Of a stretch of DNA of 64,000 nt, positions 36,195-49,924 are shown piece by piece. Numbering within the stretch: position 1 is the first letter of the stretch; the number at the start of each line of letters is the position of its first letter. A model generated the notes under the pieces. The model saw only the letters and a program-made list of their open reading frames with translations, was not told the origin of the DNA and did no database searches. This stretch comes from Bidens hawaiensis (Eukaryota > Streptophyta > Magnoliopsida > Asterales > Asteraceae), in contig JAIQDT010005799.1 of NCBI GenBank assembly GCA_021521415.1, positions 124,001 to 188,000 of the forward strand, given 5' to 3'. The position numbers and the translations under genes were made by a program.

Positions 36195-37470
36195 ATTTCT
36201 TATCAGTAAACATTAAAGGAAATGTTTCGTTTATAGCAATCCAGGAAACTTTGGCGGTTGATTTAGATGATAAGAAAGTGGCTAATTTTTGGAACAGCTC
36301 GCACTTCGGGATGGATTTTGTGGGGGTTTCAGGTAGGTCTGGGGGCCTTCTTAGTATATGGGATCGGTCCTTATTTAGTCCTATGGTTTCAATTAAGGTG
36401 AGAAATTTTCTCTTTATCAAAGACGAATTAAAAGGGTGTAGCGAGCCAGTATGTATCGTCAACATGTATGCTCCTCAAGGGACGACAGACAAAAAGAGGG
36501 CGTGGGATAGTATCTCGAACCTTATAGAAAGGTTTCCATGTATGTGGATTTTACTTGGTGATTTTAATGTTGTTAGATTTCCCGAGGAAAGGAGAAACTC
36601 TAGATTCAATCCGGTGTGCGCTAGAAATTTCAATTCGTTTATTTTTTAGAATAACCTGGTTGAGTTTGCTATGAAAGGGGGTAAATTCACTTTTTCGGTG
36701 GGTAAAAAGTTGAGTAAGATTTATAGATTTCTGGTTAGGCAAAGTGTTGTAAACCTTTGGCCTAACGCCTGTCTCAGAGTGCTACCTAGGTTGTGGTCTG
36801 ATCATAGACCACTGGTGTTGATTTTTAATGATGTTAACTTTGGTCATCGACCATTCCGTTTCTTTAATTTGTGGCTTGAGAGAAAGGATTTTGATGAGGT
36901 GGTTAGGGTGGCTTGCAGCAATTTTCAGTCGGTTGGACCTCCCGACTTGGCTCTGGTTAAGAAGTTTAGGCTTCTTAGGAGTGAGATCAAGAAATGGTGG
37001 GGAAAGATCAAAATAGAAGAAGGAGAAAAGGAACAAAATCTGAAGAATGATATGGAAAAGTTGGATGCTAAATTGGAGATTAACGACTTGTAATAAGAAG
37101 AATGGATCCGGATAGAATGTCTTAAAGAACTCTCGGAGTTGTCTGAATTAAAGGTAATAGATATTAGGCAACGAGCAAAAGTGATGCGCTTCCTTGGGAG
37201 ATGAAAACTCAACTTTCTTTCATAGCTTTATTAACAATAAGAAGAGAAAAAACTCGATTCCAGGTCTGGTCATTAACGGGGAATGGTGTAATAAGCCTAA
37301 AAGTATTAAGAAAGAAGTGTTAAGTTTTTTCAAAAATAGATTCAAAGAAGAAATTTTGGATAGACCGCCCCTTATTTGTAATGATTTGAAGAAGCTTTCT
37401 GGTGGGGATGCTGCCTATTTGATCTCTAAGTTCTCTATTGAAGAAATCAAGGAAGCGGTTTTTGGGTGCT

Positions 37471-37841
37471 GTAAGTCCCGAATCTGGATCACTACAATAT
37501 GATATCAACCAAACGAGTATTGGTGCGGAATACCAACACTCGGTGATTCAAGAACACAAATAAGAATTAGTAAATAACACAGGATTGCTTCAAAACACAC
37601 GTATATTATTGAATACGTCGGGTGCTTAAGCACTTACAAATACTTGATCACAATACTAGGAATGAACAACATTTAATCTTATACATAACATGACTATATA
37701 TAGGGGTAACAACCAACTATGCCGGCCCAAACAACCAAAAGCCCACCGTGAACACATAAGTGTTCTCGGCTTACACACAAGCCCAAAACCCAATCCCAAA
37801 CATTACTATATTAAGTACAAACCACAAAACTAGGCCCAACA
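37471..37841 (-). repeat. 3' LTR of copia element
   Basis: 371 bp; plus-strand ends are TGTAAGTCCC and GGCCCAACA. It carries the 14-bp segment with GTGTTCTCGGCTT that the other LTR lacks. Confidence 0.93.
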
Positions 37842-37854
37842 ATCTCCCCCTTGG
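37842..37854 (-). promoter_or_regulatory. polypurine tract of copia element
   Basis: On the minus strand CCAAGGGGGAGAT directly precedes the LTR start TGTTGG, the usual plus-strand primer site. Confidence 0.9.
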
Positions 37855-37869
37855 TTTGTAGCTTTATTT

Positions 37870-40390
37870 TTAATCTTGCTCCATGTAATCAATATCCGCA
37901 TCCTTCAACCCTCCAGCCCAAAACTTGTTATTGATGATAGACGCTACCATGCGTGTGTATTCTTTGGCGACTGTTTCAAAAATACCATCAGCAACAATCT
38001 GAAACGTGCTGAGCGTCTTGATATCCTTCTCATGAAATTTCAACAAATCCTTAGGGTCAACAAAACGGTATTGACCCTTCCCCTTTTGTAGTTTGACAAC
38101 AGCTGTGGCAGTAAAAGAATCACAGAACCAGAATCTCATGTTATCCAACGTACCATCGGGAATGGCATCTGGTACGGGAATGTAAGTAGCTTTCTTTGTG
38201 GGAGGCCACATTACATTCACCATTGTTTTCCATGTCCTCGGATCTTGAACTCCTTTAGCTTTCTTCAAAAATGACTCGGCAGTCTTCATATTTGGGAAGC
38301 CTCGATCAACTTGTCTTTTCAAAAATTCCCAAAAATCTGAGCCCCGCTTGTCATTTGATGGATTTGTAAATGGAGCATTTATTAAGTCACTCAAATCAAC
38401 TTTAGTCCAAGAACCAAAGTCTTTCATCTTTTTATAATACTCCATTGTTCCTGACTTTCTCTTAACCCACCACATATTCTTATCTGCATCGAAACCCCAG
38501 AATAAAACTCCAGATCGATCACCGTATTTATCAGAGAATCCATTTTGAAGCGTAACAACATATCTCTCTGGGTGATCTGAAGATACAACATTCTGATCTG
38601 AGTTCTTCATTACCAGCAGCTTCTTCTTTCCCTTTTCAAGTAGTTTCTTTTTAATTCTGTCAGATTTTTCTTTTGTGAAAGATGGTGCATCCAAGTATTG
38701 CTTTAGAGACTCTGATTCCTCTTGTCGACTAACACCAATGTTATCGTCTGGACGAACATCAGAATCTTTGTCTTGATCAGCAGTGGGAGTTTGATATACC
38801 ATATCTTCATTACTTTTGAACTCATCTCCAAATTTCTGAACTAGCTTTTGTTGGAGATCGAGATACATTGTTGTTAAACCTCCCATGCCGGACTGCGGCT
38901 CTTTAATCTTGGAGTCTTTATCTGAGTTGCTAGCCTCAAGTTCCTGAATAAGGACATCTTTAATCACTGAATCCTTCTCGAGTTCAAAGACTCGTCGTTG
39001 TAGTGCCTGAACATCCACAGGAGCGTTCTCAAGAACCACTCCTTTTCCCTTGTTCTGAAAATAGTTCTCCTGCATAGCAAGGATTTGAGCAACTTTATCT
39101 GAGGGGTTTGAGCATGGAATTTATGTCTCAAAATCAAAATCACTAGTCAGCAACTCCTGGAAAGATGGTTCCGCAACGGGTTTGATAGATGATTCTGGTG
39201 CTGGTATGGGTGTTGATTCTGATGCTGGTATGGATGTTGGTGCTGATGTTGGTGTTGGTGTTGGTGTTGGTGTTGATGCTATGATGGTTGTTTTGACTTC
39301 ACTGTCCAACTCGCTGGATCTCAAATCATCCTTTTTTCGTTTACGATGAATGAGATCAGCAGCCGGTTCTTCAACATAATCTTCCTCAATGTCTTCAATA
39401 ACTGTCTAAGGAGGCTTCAAAGCAGTTGACTGAAATAATAGTTTAGCAGCTTCAATAGCTTTCATTCTTTCATCTTCAGTAAGAGTGACTGATTCGCGGT
39501 GTTCCTCTTCATCTTCTTCATCATCTGAAATTTCAAATGTTGCAACACGTGGTTGAGCGGGCGCCACGTGCTCGTCAGCAACCTGAGCTACGACAGGCTC
39601 AGCTTCGTTCTCAGCAAAACGACCGAATTTTACTAGGGGTTTTAATCCCCTATACATCACTTTGGCTCCCTTCCTTGACTGCTTCATTAATCCAAAGGAA
39701 TTGGGTCCCATACTTCATGTCTAAGGTCTCAACAGATTTAACCAGGTTGGTGTAATGAGAAAAAAAAATCATCTGCAAGAACCTTGGATACATCAAGAAC
39801 ATCTCCTTCTTCTTTGCCCTTAGATTGCTCATCATTTCATTGATAACGAATTTGGAATAGTTGTAATTCCAATCCATGATCAGAGCTGCAACGGCAGACA
39901 TTTGGATGTGACTGATCTCATATGAGCCTCCCTTTCTTCCCGAGATACATGTAAAGAACGTGTGCAGTAGGTATCTCCAGTAAGGGTGAAACAACTTCTT
40001 GATTGCTGGTGGATAGGTACCTTCGTAACCCATTCTTGTAAGAACTTCAGTAACTTCAGCAGTAGAGTACTCTGTTGGATAGTCGGATTGATCCCCAAAC
40101 AAAAGTACCTATCTGATAATGGCTTCAGTAACAATAACCGGCTTCGTCTGTATTTTGGAGTCGATTGAAATAACTCCATCTGCCCCTTGTGAATTGATCT
40201 TTGCATTGTTCCAGAAATCAGTAATCATCTTCTTGCAAATGACAGGATTCTCCCGAAGAGCATGAGAGATCCTGCAGGTATTGAGTCTGACTATCATTGA
40301 CTTGAATTCCTTGTGAGCCATTGGTGGATCATACAAGTGGCCAGCTATATTATGAGTATCCACAAACTATAACGAGTTTTGACCAGCCAT
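37870..40390 (-). pseudogene. extra ORF downstream of pol (SIRE env-like position), broken
   Basis: About 840 codons from ATG 40390 to the stop at 37870. Stops lie at codon 8, at 40109, 39406 and 39121, with a frame change near 39690. The N-terminal third has YPPAIKKLFHPYWRYLLHTF and a RKGGSYEISHIQMSAVAALI segment. The middle is acidic and Pro/Thr-rich (DDEEDEEEH; a PTPTPTPTS run at 39240-39275). A coiled-coil region (about 38860-39010) precedes a compact C-terminal domain (37870-38560) rich in Trp. I see no signal peptide or clear transmembrane anchor, so env-like describes position only. Similar ORFs are, to my knowledge, common in Asteraceae SIRE elements. The function is unknown. Confidence 0.7.
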
Positions 40391-42831
40391 ATCTGCACCA
40401 AACTTATCAAGTTAGATATCAAGTATATTGGCTTGATAGTGTTTAACAGTTCTCATAATTAGAAGAGGACTTAAAAAAGTACAAGCCCAAAGAAAACACA
40501 TTTGACTGACCAAAAGGTATTAATTGGCCCAAGTACAGAATACTGTGTAATTTTGGGCCCAGTCAGCGAGTATAAAGCCCAGTAGGAGGGATCTTGGTCA
40601 AACCAATGCGTTTTCGGTCAACAATAGCAATGAAAGTTAGCCGAGAACTGAGGTTCTCGGTCAACATTTAACCAAGAGCAGGAGTTCTCGGTCAAGATCT
40701 GACCGAGAACGTAGTTATCTGCCATGATAGGGAGTTCTCGGTCAATGAAAGTCAACCCGAGAACTCCTTGCCAGCTGAAGACAGAGAACCCCTTTGGATT
40801 CCACCTTGGAATTCGTGTAACCTTCTTTAACCCACTGAGATCCCTAAAAAGCCACCATTAAACCTGCAACATTTTATAAAAACTCAACCGAAAACCCTTA
40901 ATCTAACCCAAAAATAACCACCGGAATTCCTAAATAAACAAGTTATCGAACAAATCAGGTTACAGTAGCCTTAGTCAATCCACTGTCAGTACATGAATCC
41001 CAAATCATCCTCGTTCGGTACCTGTTAAGCAATGAAATAAACTTTGAAGATGATTAGAAGAGACGAGAGGAGTTTTCGGCTTAGATGCTTGAAAGAGATA
41101 AGATCTTTGGTGAATTGTTAAATGATACTGAACATTTGTTAAATTGCATTATAAAAGATTAACCCGGGTCGAGAACTAAATGAGAGTTTTGGGCCCATGA
41201 ATGGCCCCAGTTGACAACCAGATTATTAAGGAGTTGAGAGACCCAACAAGATTTAAGAAACCCAACAGAGAAAAGCCCAAGTTGAAAGGCCAGATTATCA
41301 AAGAACGTTTCGAGGAGAGTGATTTCGAGGAAACCTTAAAATTATACAAGATAGAACAAAATAAAATTAAAACTAAAACAAAAAAAATAAATCCACACAA
41401 AAGTAAGACAATTCCCTTTATTTTTGAAGTCGGGATCAAATTTCAGTTCTTATTAAAACTGCCGCCTTTTCATGAAAAGATCCGAACATGGAATCATATC
41501 GTTTAAGAGGCTATCACAAAGATTCATGTTCAGCGTTATTATGACATTTAGAGACAGATTGATAGCGTGTATCCCATACTTAGCATGATTTTTCATCGCA
41601 TCAGTGATATGATTAAGGTTCAGTTAGATATAAAGCTTAGATGGACATCACTCATGGACCTGTGATGCCTCCTATCTCTTCTCAAAGCGTTTGGCTTTCC
41701 CCAGATCACCCCAATTTTACTCCAACCCCCTAGTGCTTGATCAAAAATTTTATATAAAGCAGGCTTGGTTTTTTTAAGGTTAAACGTTGGACTTAATGCC
41801 AGTAAACTGACAGGCCTTTCATTCGAGACATGACAGGACTTACTTGTGTGCCCCCATATCTGTAGTTTTAGTTTGACCCTTTAAGCCTTGATTATCAAAT
41901 AACTTTAATATAAATAAATAAATGCGATCATAATTTTATTTTCTTTTTTTAGTAATAATAATAATAGCTTTACGGTACAATATTTTTGGTGATCAAGACA
42001 CTAACGGGCTCGTGTATGACAGGGTAATTGCTTTTCTGCCTATCATTCGGAGAGATGTATCTGGAGACATGCACATGTCTTCAAAATGAATCTCCACATT
42101 AAGTTTAGCAAATTTAGTTTATATCACTTTAACATTTACGCATCATGGAAAGCTACCATACACATCAATGACTGTTCTATAGCCTTTTAAGCTTAATCAC
42201 ATCACCCGTTAGGCACACAGAAACAATTTATCTATCACTTTCCAAAGGTTGGATCAATTTTCATTTGAAAATATTTTAAAGCTTCTAAAAGCCATTAACT
42301 GAATAGTAATATCACTTCCCTGGGAGTTAACTAAAACACACGTGTTAAGAATTCAGTCACCCCGGTCACTTTAAGCCTTCAGGTAAATGGCTATCCATTA
42401 TAACCACAAGTGGTTATACGGACCAAACATGCATGAAAACACATGTCCTTCCAGCTCAGAGTTACAGACATAATTTTAAGTGAAAGAATACAAAACACAA
42501 AAACACATCATAATCGCCCCGGGTGCTTTCAGCCGTTAGGTAAATGGCTATCCTGTGAAACTACAAGTAGAACACCGGACCAACCATATACAACTATATG
42601 TCCTTCAAACTTGAGCAGCCGACATAATTTTAAGCGAAAATGAATCTTGAAATTTTTTTAATAAAAAAACAACGCACACACACTATTTTTGACATTTTGA
42701 TTTTTCAACGCACACACACTATTTTTTTCTTTTTGATTTTTCTTCAACGCACATACACTATTTTTTTTATTTTTCACCCCCTAATTTGTGAAAAAACAAA
42801 CCAATATGTACAAATTTATCCCCAAAAAGAC
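40391..42831. other. spacer between pol and extra ORF of copia element
   Basis: Non-coding, 2.4 kb. It contains inverted and direct copies of GACCGAGAAC (40605-40790). A diverged duplication at about 42365-42490 and 42525-42640 shares GGTAAATGGCTATCC and GACATAATTTTAAG. Three units of CAACGCACACACACTATTTTT lie at 42669-42765. No gene is supported. Confidence 0.7.
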
Positions 42832-45800
42832 TCAATCCTCGAAACGAAGCATTTTAAGAAAACTCACAAGCACATTAAATTTTGCTGTTCCGACCGGTTT
42901 TGTAAATAAATCCGCCACGTTGTTGTCGGTGTGGACTTGTTCAAGATGAATTAATTTCCGATCGAAACAGTCACGAATAAAATGAATTTTAATATCGATG
43001 TGCTTGGTTTTAGAATGTTGGACTGGGTTTTTCACAATAGCAATGGCCGCATCCTTATCACATAAAATAGGAGTGTCAAGAATTCCAAACCGTAATCCAG
43101 CAACTGGTTTTGCATCCAGATGACCTGAGAACAGCAAGCGGATGCGGCAACATACTCTGCTTCGGCTGTCGAGGTGGACACTGTTTGTTGTTTCTTACAC
43201 TGCCATGAGATTAGGCGATCTCCGAGAAACTGGCAACCGGCTGACGTGGATTTCCTGTCAATGTCATATCCACCATAATTGCTCAGAAAAAGCATAAAGA
43301 TCAAATTCTGATTGTTTGGGATACCAAAGACCTAACTTCGGTTGTCCCTTTAGATATCTAAAAATACGTTTAACAGAAATTAAATGAGAGAGTTTAGGAT
43401 TAGCCTGGAAGCGAGCACATTGGCAGACTGCAAACATTATGTCAGGACGGCTAGCTGTGAGATACATCAGAGACCCGATCATCGATCGATAGTATGTTTG
43501 ATCTACGGGACTCCCTTCAGGATCAGATGGCAATAGCGGTCTTTCTGCCATTGGAGTATTAGCACTCTTGGAGTCTTGAAGTTCAAACTTAGCCAGCATA
43601 TCTTCAACATACATTCCTTGATCCAACAAAATTCCTGTCGGACTTTGGCGAACCTGTAAACCCAGAAATGTTGTCATTTCACCCAAGGAACTCATTTCAA
43701 ATCTTTTCTTCATTACACCCTCAAATTCTTTGCACAATTCAGCACTAGTGGATTCGAAGATAATGTCATCAACATAGATCTGGACCAGAATCAAGTCTTT
43801 TCCGACAGTTTTCCGGAACAGGGTTTGATCAATCGTTCCACGCTTGTAACCGTGATCAAAAAGATGTGCGGTCAGTGTAGCATACCATGCTCTTGGAGCC
43901 TGATGTAGCCCGTACAAGGCCTTGTCTAACTTGTAGACATGATGTGGTTTCTTGGAATCAACGAAACCCGGAGGTTGATCAACATAAATCTCTTCTTTGA
44001 CTTCACCATACAAAAACGTTGTTTTAACATCCATCTGATATACTGTGAACCCCATATACGATGCATATGCCAGAAAAATTCAAATTGCCTCAAGTCTAGC
44101 TACTGGAGCATAGACCTCTGTGTAATCTAACCCTTCAACCTGACGAAACCCGCGAACTACCAGTCGTGCCTTGTTTCGAACAATAACCCCGGTGTCATCT
44201 TGCTTGTTTCTAAAAACCCATCTTGTATCAAGAGCTTTCTTTCCTTCCGGCAGTTTAACCAATCTCCATACCTTCAACTTATCAAACTGATTGTGTTCTT
44301 CATGCATAGCATCAACCCAACTAGGTTCTTGAAGGGCCATCTCAACATTCTTTGGCTCGATTTGAGATATGAAACAAGAAAACATACAACTGTTTATGTG
44401 TCCGGTCTGACTACTGGTGGACACGCTTGCTTCAATGGGACCTATGATGTTTTCAATCAGATGATTCTTTTGGATTCTTGATGGAATTAGATGATCGGAA
44501 ACATCACTGTTAGGTTGAAGATTTGTTACGTTATCTCTGGAATCAGTAAGGGGGTTTTTCCAGCCAGACGTTGCTGTACTGTGAGAGTACGAGGTGCCTG
44601 CAACGTATTCATCTGGAATGGAGTCGGGAAACAGTGTGCTCCCGAATATCTGACGAACGGAACTCTCCCCCTCCACATTTGCAGTATTTTCAGACAAGAT
44701 TGGTGAACAATTGGTCTCTGAAGATTGTTTGGGAGGATTATCGGTTGTGATCGAAACATTGGTCAGCTCAGTAGCTTCATCATCCAGTAGCGGAGAAATA
44801 TGAGACAGTGACTGAGAACTGTCTTGTGTAACTTCCACAGTGGGACCACCTTGAGAGTCTGTGTTGATGACTGGAAATACATTGAAGGGCTTGAAGAATT
44901 CATTGTAATCGAATAACCAATCGGGACCAACACGGGCGTCAGTCTCATTTTCTTCTAACCAACGAACTTCATAAGACTCTAGAATCTGCTTGGTTGACTT
45001 GTTGTAGACCCTATATGTTGTATTTCCTGCATATCCAACGAAGTAACACTCATCTGCCGCGACCCCAAACTTTGGAGTGGTTTCTAGATTTAGTAAGGTG
45101 CACGGACACCCGAAGGCTCTGAAATGTGCGACAGTGGGTTGATGACCATAAACAATTTCATACGGAGTCTTCATCTTAGATTTGTTGATTATCACCCGAT
45201 TCTGAACATAACAGGCCGTATTAATGGCTCCTACCCAGAAAAACAGTGGCAGTTTAGAGTCACATAACATCGTTCTTGCTACCTCGATTAGAGTTCTGTT
45301 TCTTCTTTCAGCGACACCATTTTGTTGAGGTGTTCGCGGAGCGCTGTACTGACGAAGCACCCCCTTTTCTGAGCAGAAATGATTCAGAACTGCATTCTTG
45401 AATTCCGTTCCATTATCACAACGGATTCCTTTCAGCTTTAGATTCAATTGATTCTCCATTAACACCACAAACTTCTTGATCAGATCTGCAGTTTCACTCT
45501 TATTTGACAAGAAAAATACCCATGTAAAACGTGAGTAGTCATCGGTAATAACAAGACAATAAGAGCTACGAGACAAACTTAAGACATGAACCGGCCCAAA
45601 GAGGTCCATATGAAGTAACTGAAAACTGACGAGATGGTATTAATTAACTTAGGCTTATGAGATTTTCGATGATGTTTACCCAAAGCACACGCAACACATT
45701 TTTCAACAGTCACAAAATCCTTGATCGGTAAGCCACGCACTAAGTTGTTTTTAGCAAGACGATTTAGATTTTTTATATTAGCATGACCAAGCCGACGATG

Positions 45801-46247
45801 CCAAAGCATCGCATTATGTTCTGACACTTTTGAAAACAAGCAGGTTATTTCGTCAGGAACATTTTTGTTCATGTCGATCACATAAGCAATATCTTTTCGT
45901 TGTGATCGAACAAGAATCCATTCTTCTGATATGATTATAGCAGGTTTCAGAATTAAGCACTCCTTTTTAGTAAAATGAGTTGAAAAATCTTTGTCACAAA
46001 TTTGTGACATGCTCAAAAGAATATGCTTCAATTCTGGAACAAAATTAACATTTTTAAAATTTAAAACACCGTTACTTACAGTACCCTTTTGAGTGATCTT
46101 TCCTTTCTCTCCTCCCGCAAAGGAAACATACCCACCATTAAATGTTTGAATGTTTTGTAGCTGGGTAATATCTCCTGTCATGTGCCTGGAACAGCCACTA
46201 TCAACATACCAAGGTCTGATGATATTCCTCCATAGTTGTCCCTGCAC
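42832..46247 (-). pseudogene. copia pol: protease, integrase, RT, RNase H (broken)
   Basis: Protease DSGCSRHM is near 46195. The GAG-pre-integrase zinc region has WHRRLGH (about 45810). The integrase core (45609-45200) has DDYSRFTWVFF and a DNGTEF/PQQNGVAER run. RT begins near 44370 and has YVDD near 43775. RNase H spans about 43290-42900 (STAEAEYVAAS, NPVQHSKTKHID). The frame changes at about 45590, 43280 and 43110, with a stop at 44080-44082. Domain order protease-integrase-RT is diagnostic of Ty1/copia. Confidence 0.93.
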
Positions 46248-46492
46248 GAAACGCGGGATTAGTTAGACTTTGGTACCCAGTCCATACTTACACTAGGTGA
46301 CCCTGATTCGTCTACAGTTGTCACGAATTGCCATGACATATCCTTTTGATAATCAAAAATAGATTTTGTTGAATCTTTTGCCGAAGATTTAGGCAACCAT
46401 CTATGTCTGTGAGACTTGAAGTTATATGTACGAATGGTTGTCGTAACCTCAGGTGAATTGGACGTGGGAGAAGACGAATCCGCCCGTTTCTC

Positions 46493-49240
46493 CTATCTGG
46501 ACTTGGCCTTAGTTTTTATATTTGAATTTGAAACAATTTTTCTGACTATTTTGTTGTATCTGTTCGGTTTGGTCTGATGAGGACTAAACTCGCCATATTT
46601 GTTTCGATTCCAATCATCGTCAAGGGAACTAGCTGGATAATGCTTGAATCCTTGTCTGCATGTATTACGAGGCACATAAGGCATATCCCTTTGATGAAAT
46701 CCGTAGTAGGGAATGTACGGACGATGTGGACAGTTTCTAGCAATATAACCAGGAGTGCCACAGTTAAAACATGTATGACGTTTTATGAAAAATTCATTCT
46801 GGGCAACTCCTTGTCTGGACTGGTTGTGTGGACCAGTTTGCTTAGATTTGCGAGGATTCATGTCACCCCTTTTAAAACTATCACCTTGTTTGTAATTGGA
46901 GCATCCCTCCTTGACAAACTTAGGTGCAACATATTTTTCTGATGTTTTTGAATTTTTAGAAATTTTGTTTATATTAGAGACCATATTATTAGAGTTTAAA
47001 GTTTCAACCGAATCAACCACACAAGTATCCTTGCTCTTTAAAACATAGCCCAAAAAAAACAGTCGGAATAACAGAATTCAAAACAGGAAGTTCTAAAGAA
47101 ACATTAGAAACAAAATTATTATCAAAATCAAAGCTAGGGTCGTCATCCTCATCAGTCCACTCCTTCACAATTACTTTTTCTGCACATGAAATAGACACAT
47201 TAGAATCATTCATACTTGAAGTAGATGGACCGGTATTTGCAGAACCGGTCCCCTCACCCTAATCTTGTTTACCATACTTCAAGTCCTTTATCTTTTCTTC
47301 CTGTTCTTTGGTGACAGGAGTGTGGACATAATTGTGGTTGTATGGTGGGGGAACTTGACTGAATCCTATCCCTTTACCTTCATTTTATTTCCACCACAGT
47401 TGGTTTTCAATCATTGAGTTGACGACTTTACTGGAACCTTCTAATTTTTTAAAATTAAACTCAGCCTTTTCAAACTTGCTAGTTAGATTTAAGATTTCTA
47501 ACTTAGAAGCTTCTAGTTTAGCAGTCAATTCTGCGATTTCTTGTTTAGCATCAAGATGGTGACAACTCTTTATGCTAAAATCAGACTTAAGTTTTTTAAT
47601 GTCTTTGTTAAGAGATTCTATTTTGTCTAGAAAACCCTTTTCATTTTTCTTAAGTTTAAAATTTTCTGATTTTATTCTTTCCATATATCTGCTTAGACTG
47701 TTATTGTGAAGTTTATACATTTCTATTTTCTCACCACAATTTAAAGAACATGGTTGAAAACGTACATCAGATGAATCCGGAGAAGTGAACGCCATGTATG
47801 CAAACTGGAGCTCCTTGACCTTCTCCTTAGCAATGTTTTCTCTTCAGAATCTTCAGATGTTGTGAAATTTGCAGTTTGACTTCCAATGTTAAGCGCAGCC
47901 ATCTGACCTTCCCACGAGAACGTTTGAGCAACCATACCTCTTTCACCATTTCCAGAATTGCTTCCAACTTCACCCCGAGCATTCCCAACTGGAACCAATG
48001 CCCTTTCTGTATTTCCATCCTTAGCTGGATTAGTGCATTCACGAGTAAAATGACTCGGCTCGTGACAGTTGTAGCATCTGAGGGTCTCTTTATTAAAACC
48101 CACCTTTTGGTTATTAGGCATGTTCCAATTGTTCCTACCCGTTCTCTTAGTAAACTTCTTGGCACGAAACACTGCCATGGCAATTTGCCACGAGATGTCC
48201 ATTTCCTCAACATCATCGGGATGAATCTGATCTAGTTCAGCAGTAACCACCGGTTGAACCAAGTCTCCGACCAGAAAAGCATGATAACAATTCATAAATC
48301 CCGCCATTAGAGCGATATTCTCTTGAGTTTCTTTCGGTATAGTAGGAATTTGGCTGGAGTTTAGACTGGGAGTGGTTTTACTAGAATCATTTGTAGACTG
48401 ACCCGATTTGGTAAAAAATACTGGAGCTGGATTAGGTGAATTAGATGATGATAATTGACCGAGGGTGGATGAAAACATCTGGAAGTTTCCCTGTGGTGGT
48501 TGTTGAGTAGGCTTGAACAGTGAAAAACTATCTTGAGACATGAGAGCATTGTTAGAAGCAACGTTATATCCCACAGCACTGTAAGAACTGGCGTGATTTA
48601 TTGCCCGCTGCTTATCGTCCATATCACAAGCTTTAATGGTGGCTATCATTTCAGTCATACTCATTCTGTTAAGATCCTTGGTCTTTTTGATTACCGCAAC
48701 ATTCATGTCCCAATTTTTTGGTAGAGAGTTAACCAACTTGTTGTTAATTTCTGAGGTTTGTAGAAAGATTCCTGCAGTTTTCATTTCAGTTACGAGAGAT
48801 ATGAACCTTTGAAGTTAGGATTCCAATGTCTCTCCCAAAACATGATTGAACATATTGAACTTTTTTCGCAGCAGATCTTGGCGACTTCTCTTCATATCCT
48901 CATTTCCTTCATAAACTTCTATCAGTGCGGCCCACAAATCCTTAGCTGTTTGGAGTTCTCTAAACTGAAGGACAATCTCGGGTGAAAGTGCCATGGTTAG
49001 AGTTGAAAGAGCTTTCTCATCTTCTTCAACTTTAGCAAAATCATCATCATCATAATTAGCAACCGGCTTTACAAGAACCTCGTCTGAACCCTCCCTTTGA
49101 TAGGTGATCCTTTGAGGTCCCCTCACAATGCTTCTACAAATTTTCGAATCTTTCATCTTGGCATAGTGTTTGAAACGGAATTTCCATTCACTGAACCCCT
49201 CGTGGGATAATAAACGGGGTATGCGAGTAGCAGTGCCCAT
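46493..49240 (-). pseudogene. copia gag (broken)
   Basis: It starts at ATG 49240 (MGTATRIPRLLSHEGFSEWK), a copia-type gag with UBN2-like region. There is a stop at 48815-48817, a frame change near 47800, a stop near 47262 and another frame change near 47050. A long coiled coil lies at about 47400-47750. Two separate zinc knuckles are present, CYNCHEPSHFTREC (about 48060) and CFNCGTPGYIARNC (about 46760), which makes this gag longer than in small copia elements and fits SIRE. Confidence 0.88.
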
Positions 49241-49379
49241 GATGGAATCAAGTTCTTGGTGAAGTGACTAGTTGATTGAGCCGTTGTCATTAGTTAACTG
49301 GGCCATTTTTTTTTAAATCAAGTCCAAATAAAATTAAGGTCCACTAAAAGAAATAGTTCAGGTTAATGGTCCAGGCCCA

Positions 49380-49680
49380 ACACAGCAATCTGAACCGAGA
49401 ACGAAGACCGAAAACACAAACGTTGACCAGTTGCTGACCGAGAACTAGAGTGTTAACCAATCTTTTGACCGAGAACTCAGGTATTGACCAAGGTTGACCG
49501 AGAACTCAGTTTGTTGACCAACTCTTTGACTGAGAACACGAATTGGCCGAGAACTATAATGTTGACCAGTTCTTTGACCGAGAACACAGTTTGTTGACCA
49601 ACTCTTTGACCGAGAACACGAATTGGCCGAGAACTATAATGTTGACCAGTTCTTTGACCGAGAACTACGAGAAGCCGACA
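49380..49680. repeat. GACCGAGAAC motif array in copia leader
   Basis: About nine exact CCGAGAAC copies plus one variant, mostly as TTTGACCGAGAAC, spaced 15-45 bp apart. A unit of about 90 bp (GAATTGGCCGAGAACTATAA...) is itself duplicated. The array lies between the primer site and gag. The same motif recurs in both orientations at 40605-40790 and once in the LTR. Confidence 0.85.
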
Positions 49681-49909
49681 ACTATTGTTTTTTTAAAACT
49701 ATAGAGGACGAAAACCACAAAAAAAACCTCAACTGAATTGTAACAACTTTCCAAATAAAGTGGGATTTGATTTAATTTCCAAGTCAAATCCAATATTTAT
49801 CCAAAAATAGTCCAATCTTCTTCTCCTAACACTGCCTCACCGGAAAAACACCTTGCAAGTGATATTCTTGAATCGTTGATATCACAATAATGAGCCTGAA
49901 TTCGTCAAA

Positions 49910-49922
49910 GGCTCTGGTACCA
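49910..49922 (-). promoter_or_regulatory. primer binding site of copia element
   Basis: On the minus strand TGGTACCAGAGCC lies 2 nt after the LTR end, an initiator Met tRNA-type site with one change. Confidence 0.88.
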
Positions 49923-49924
49923 AT

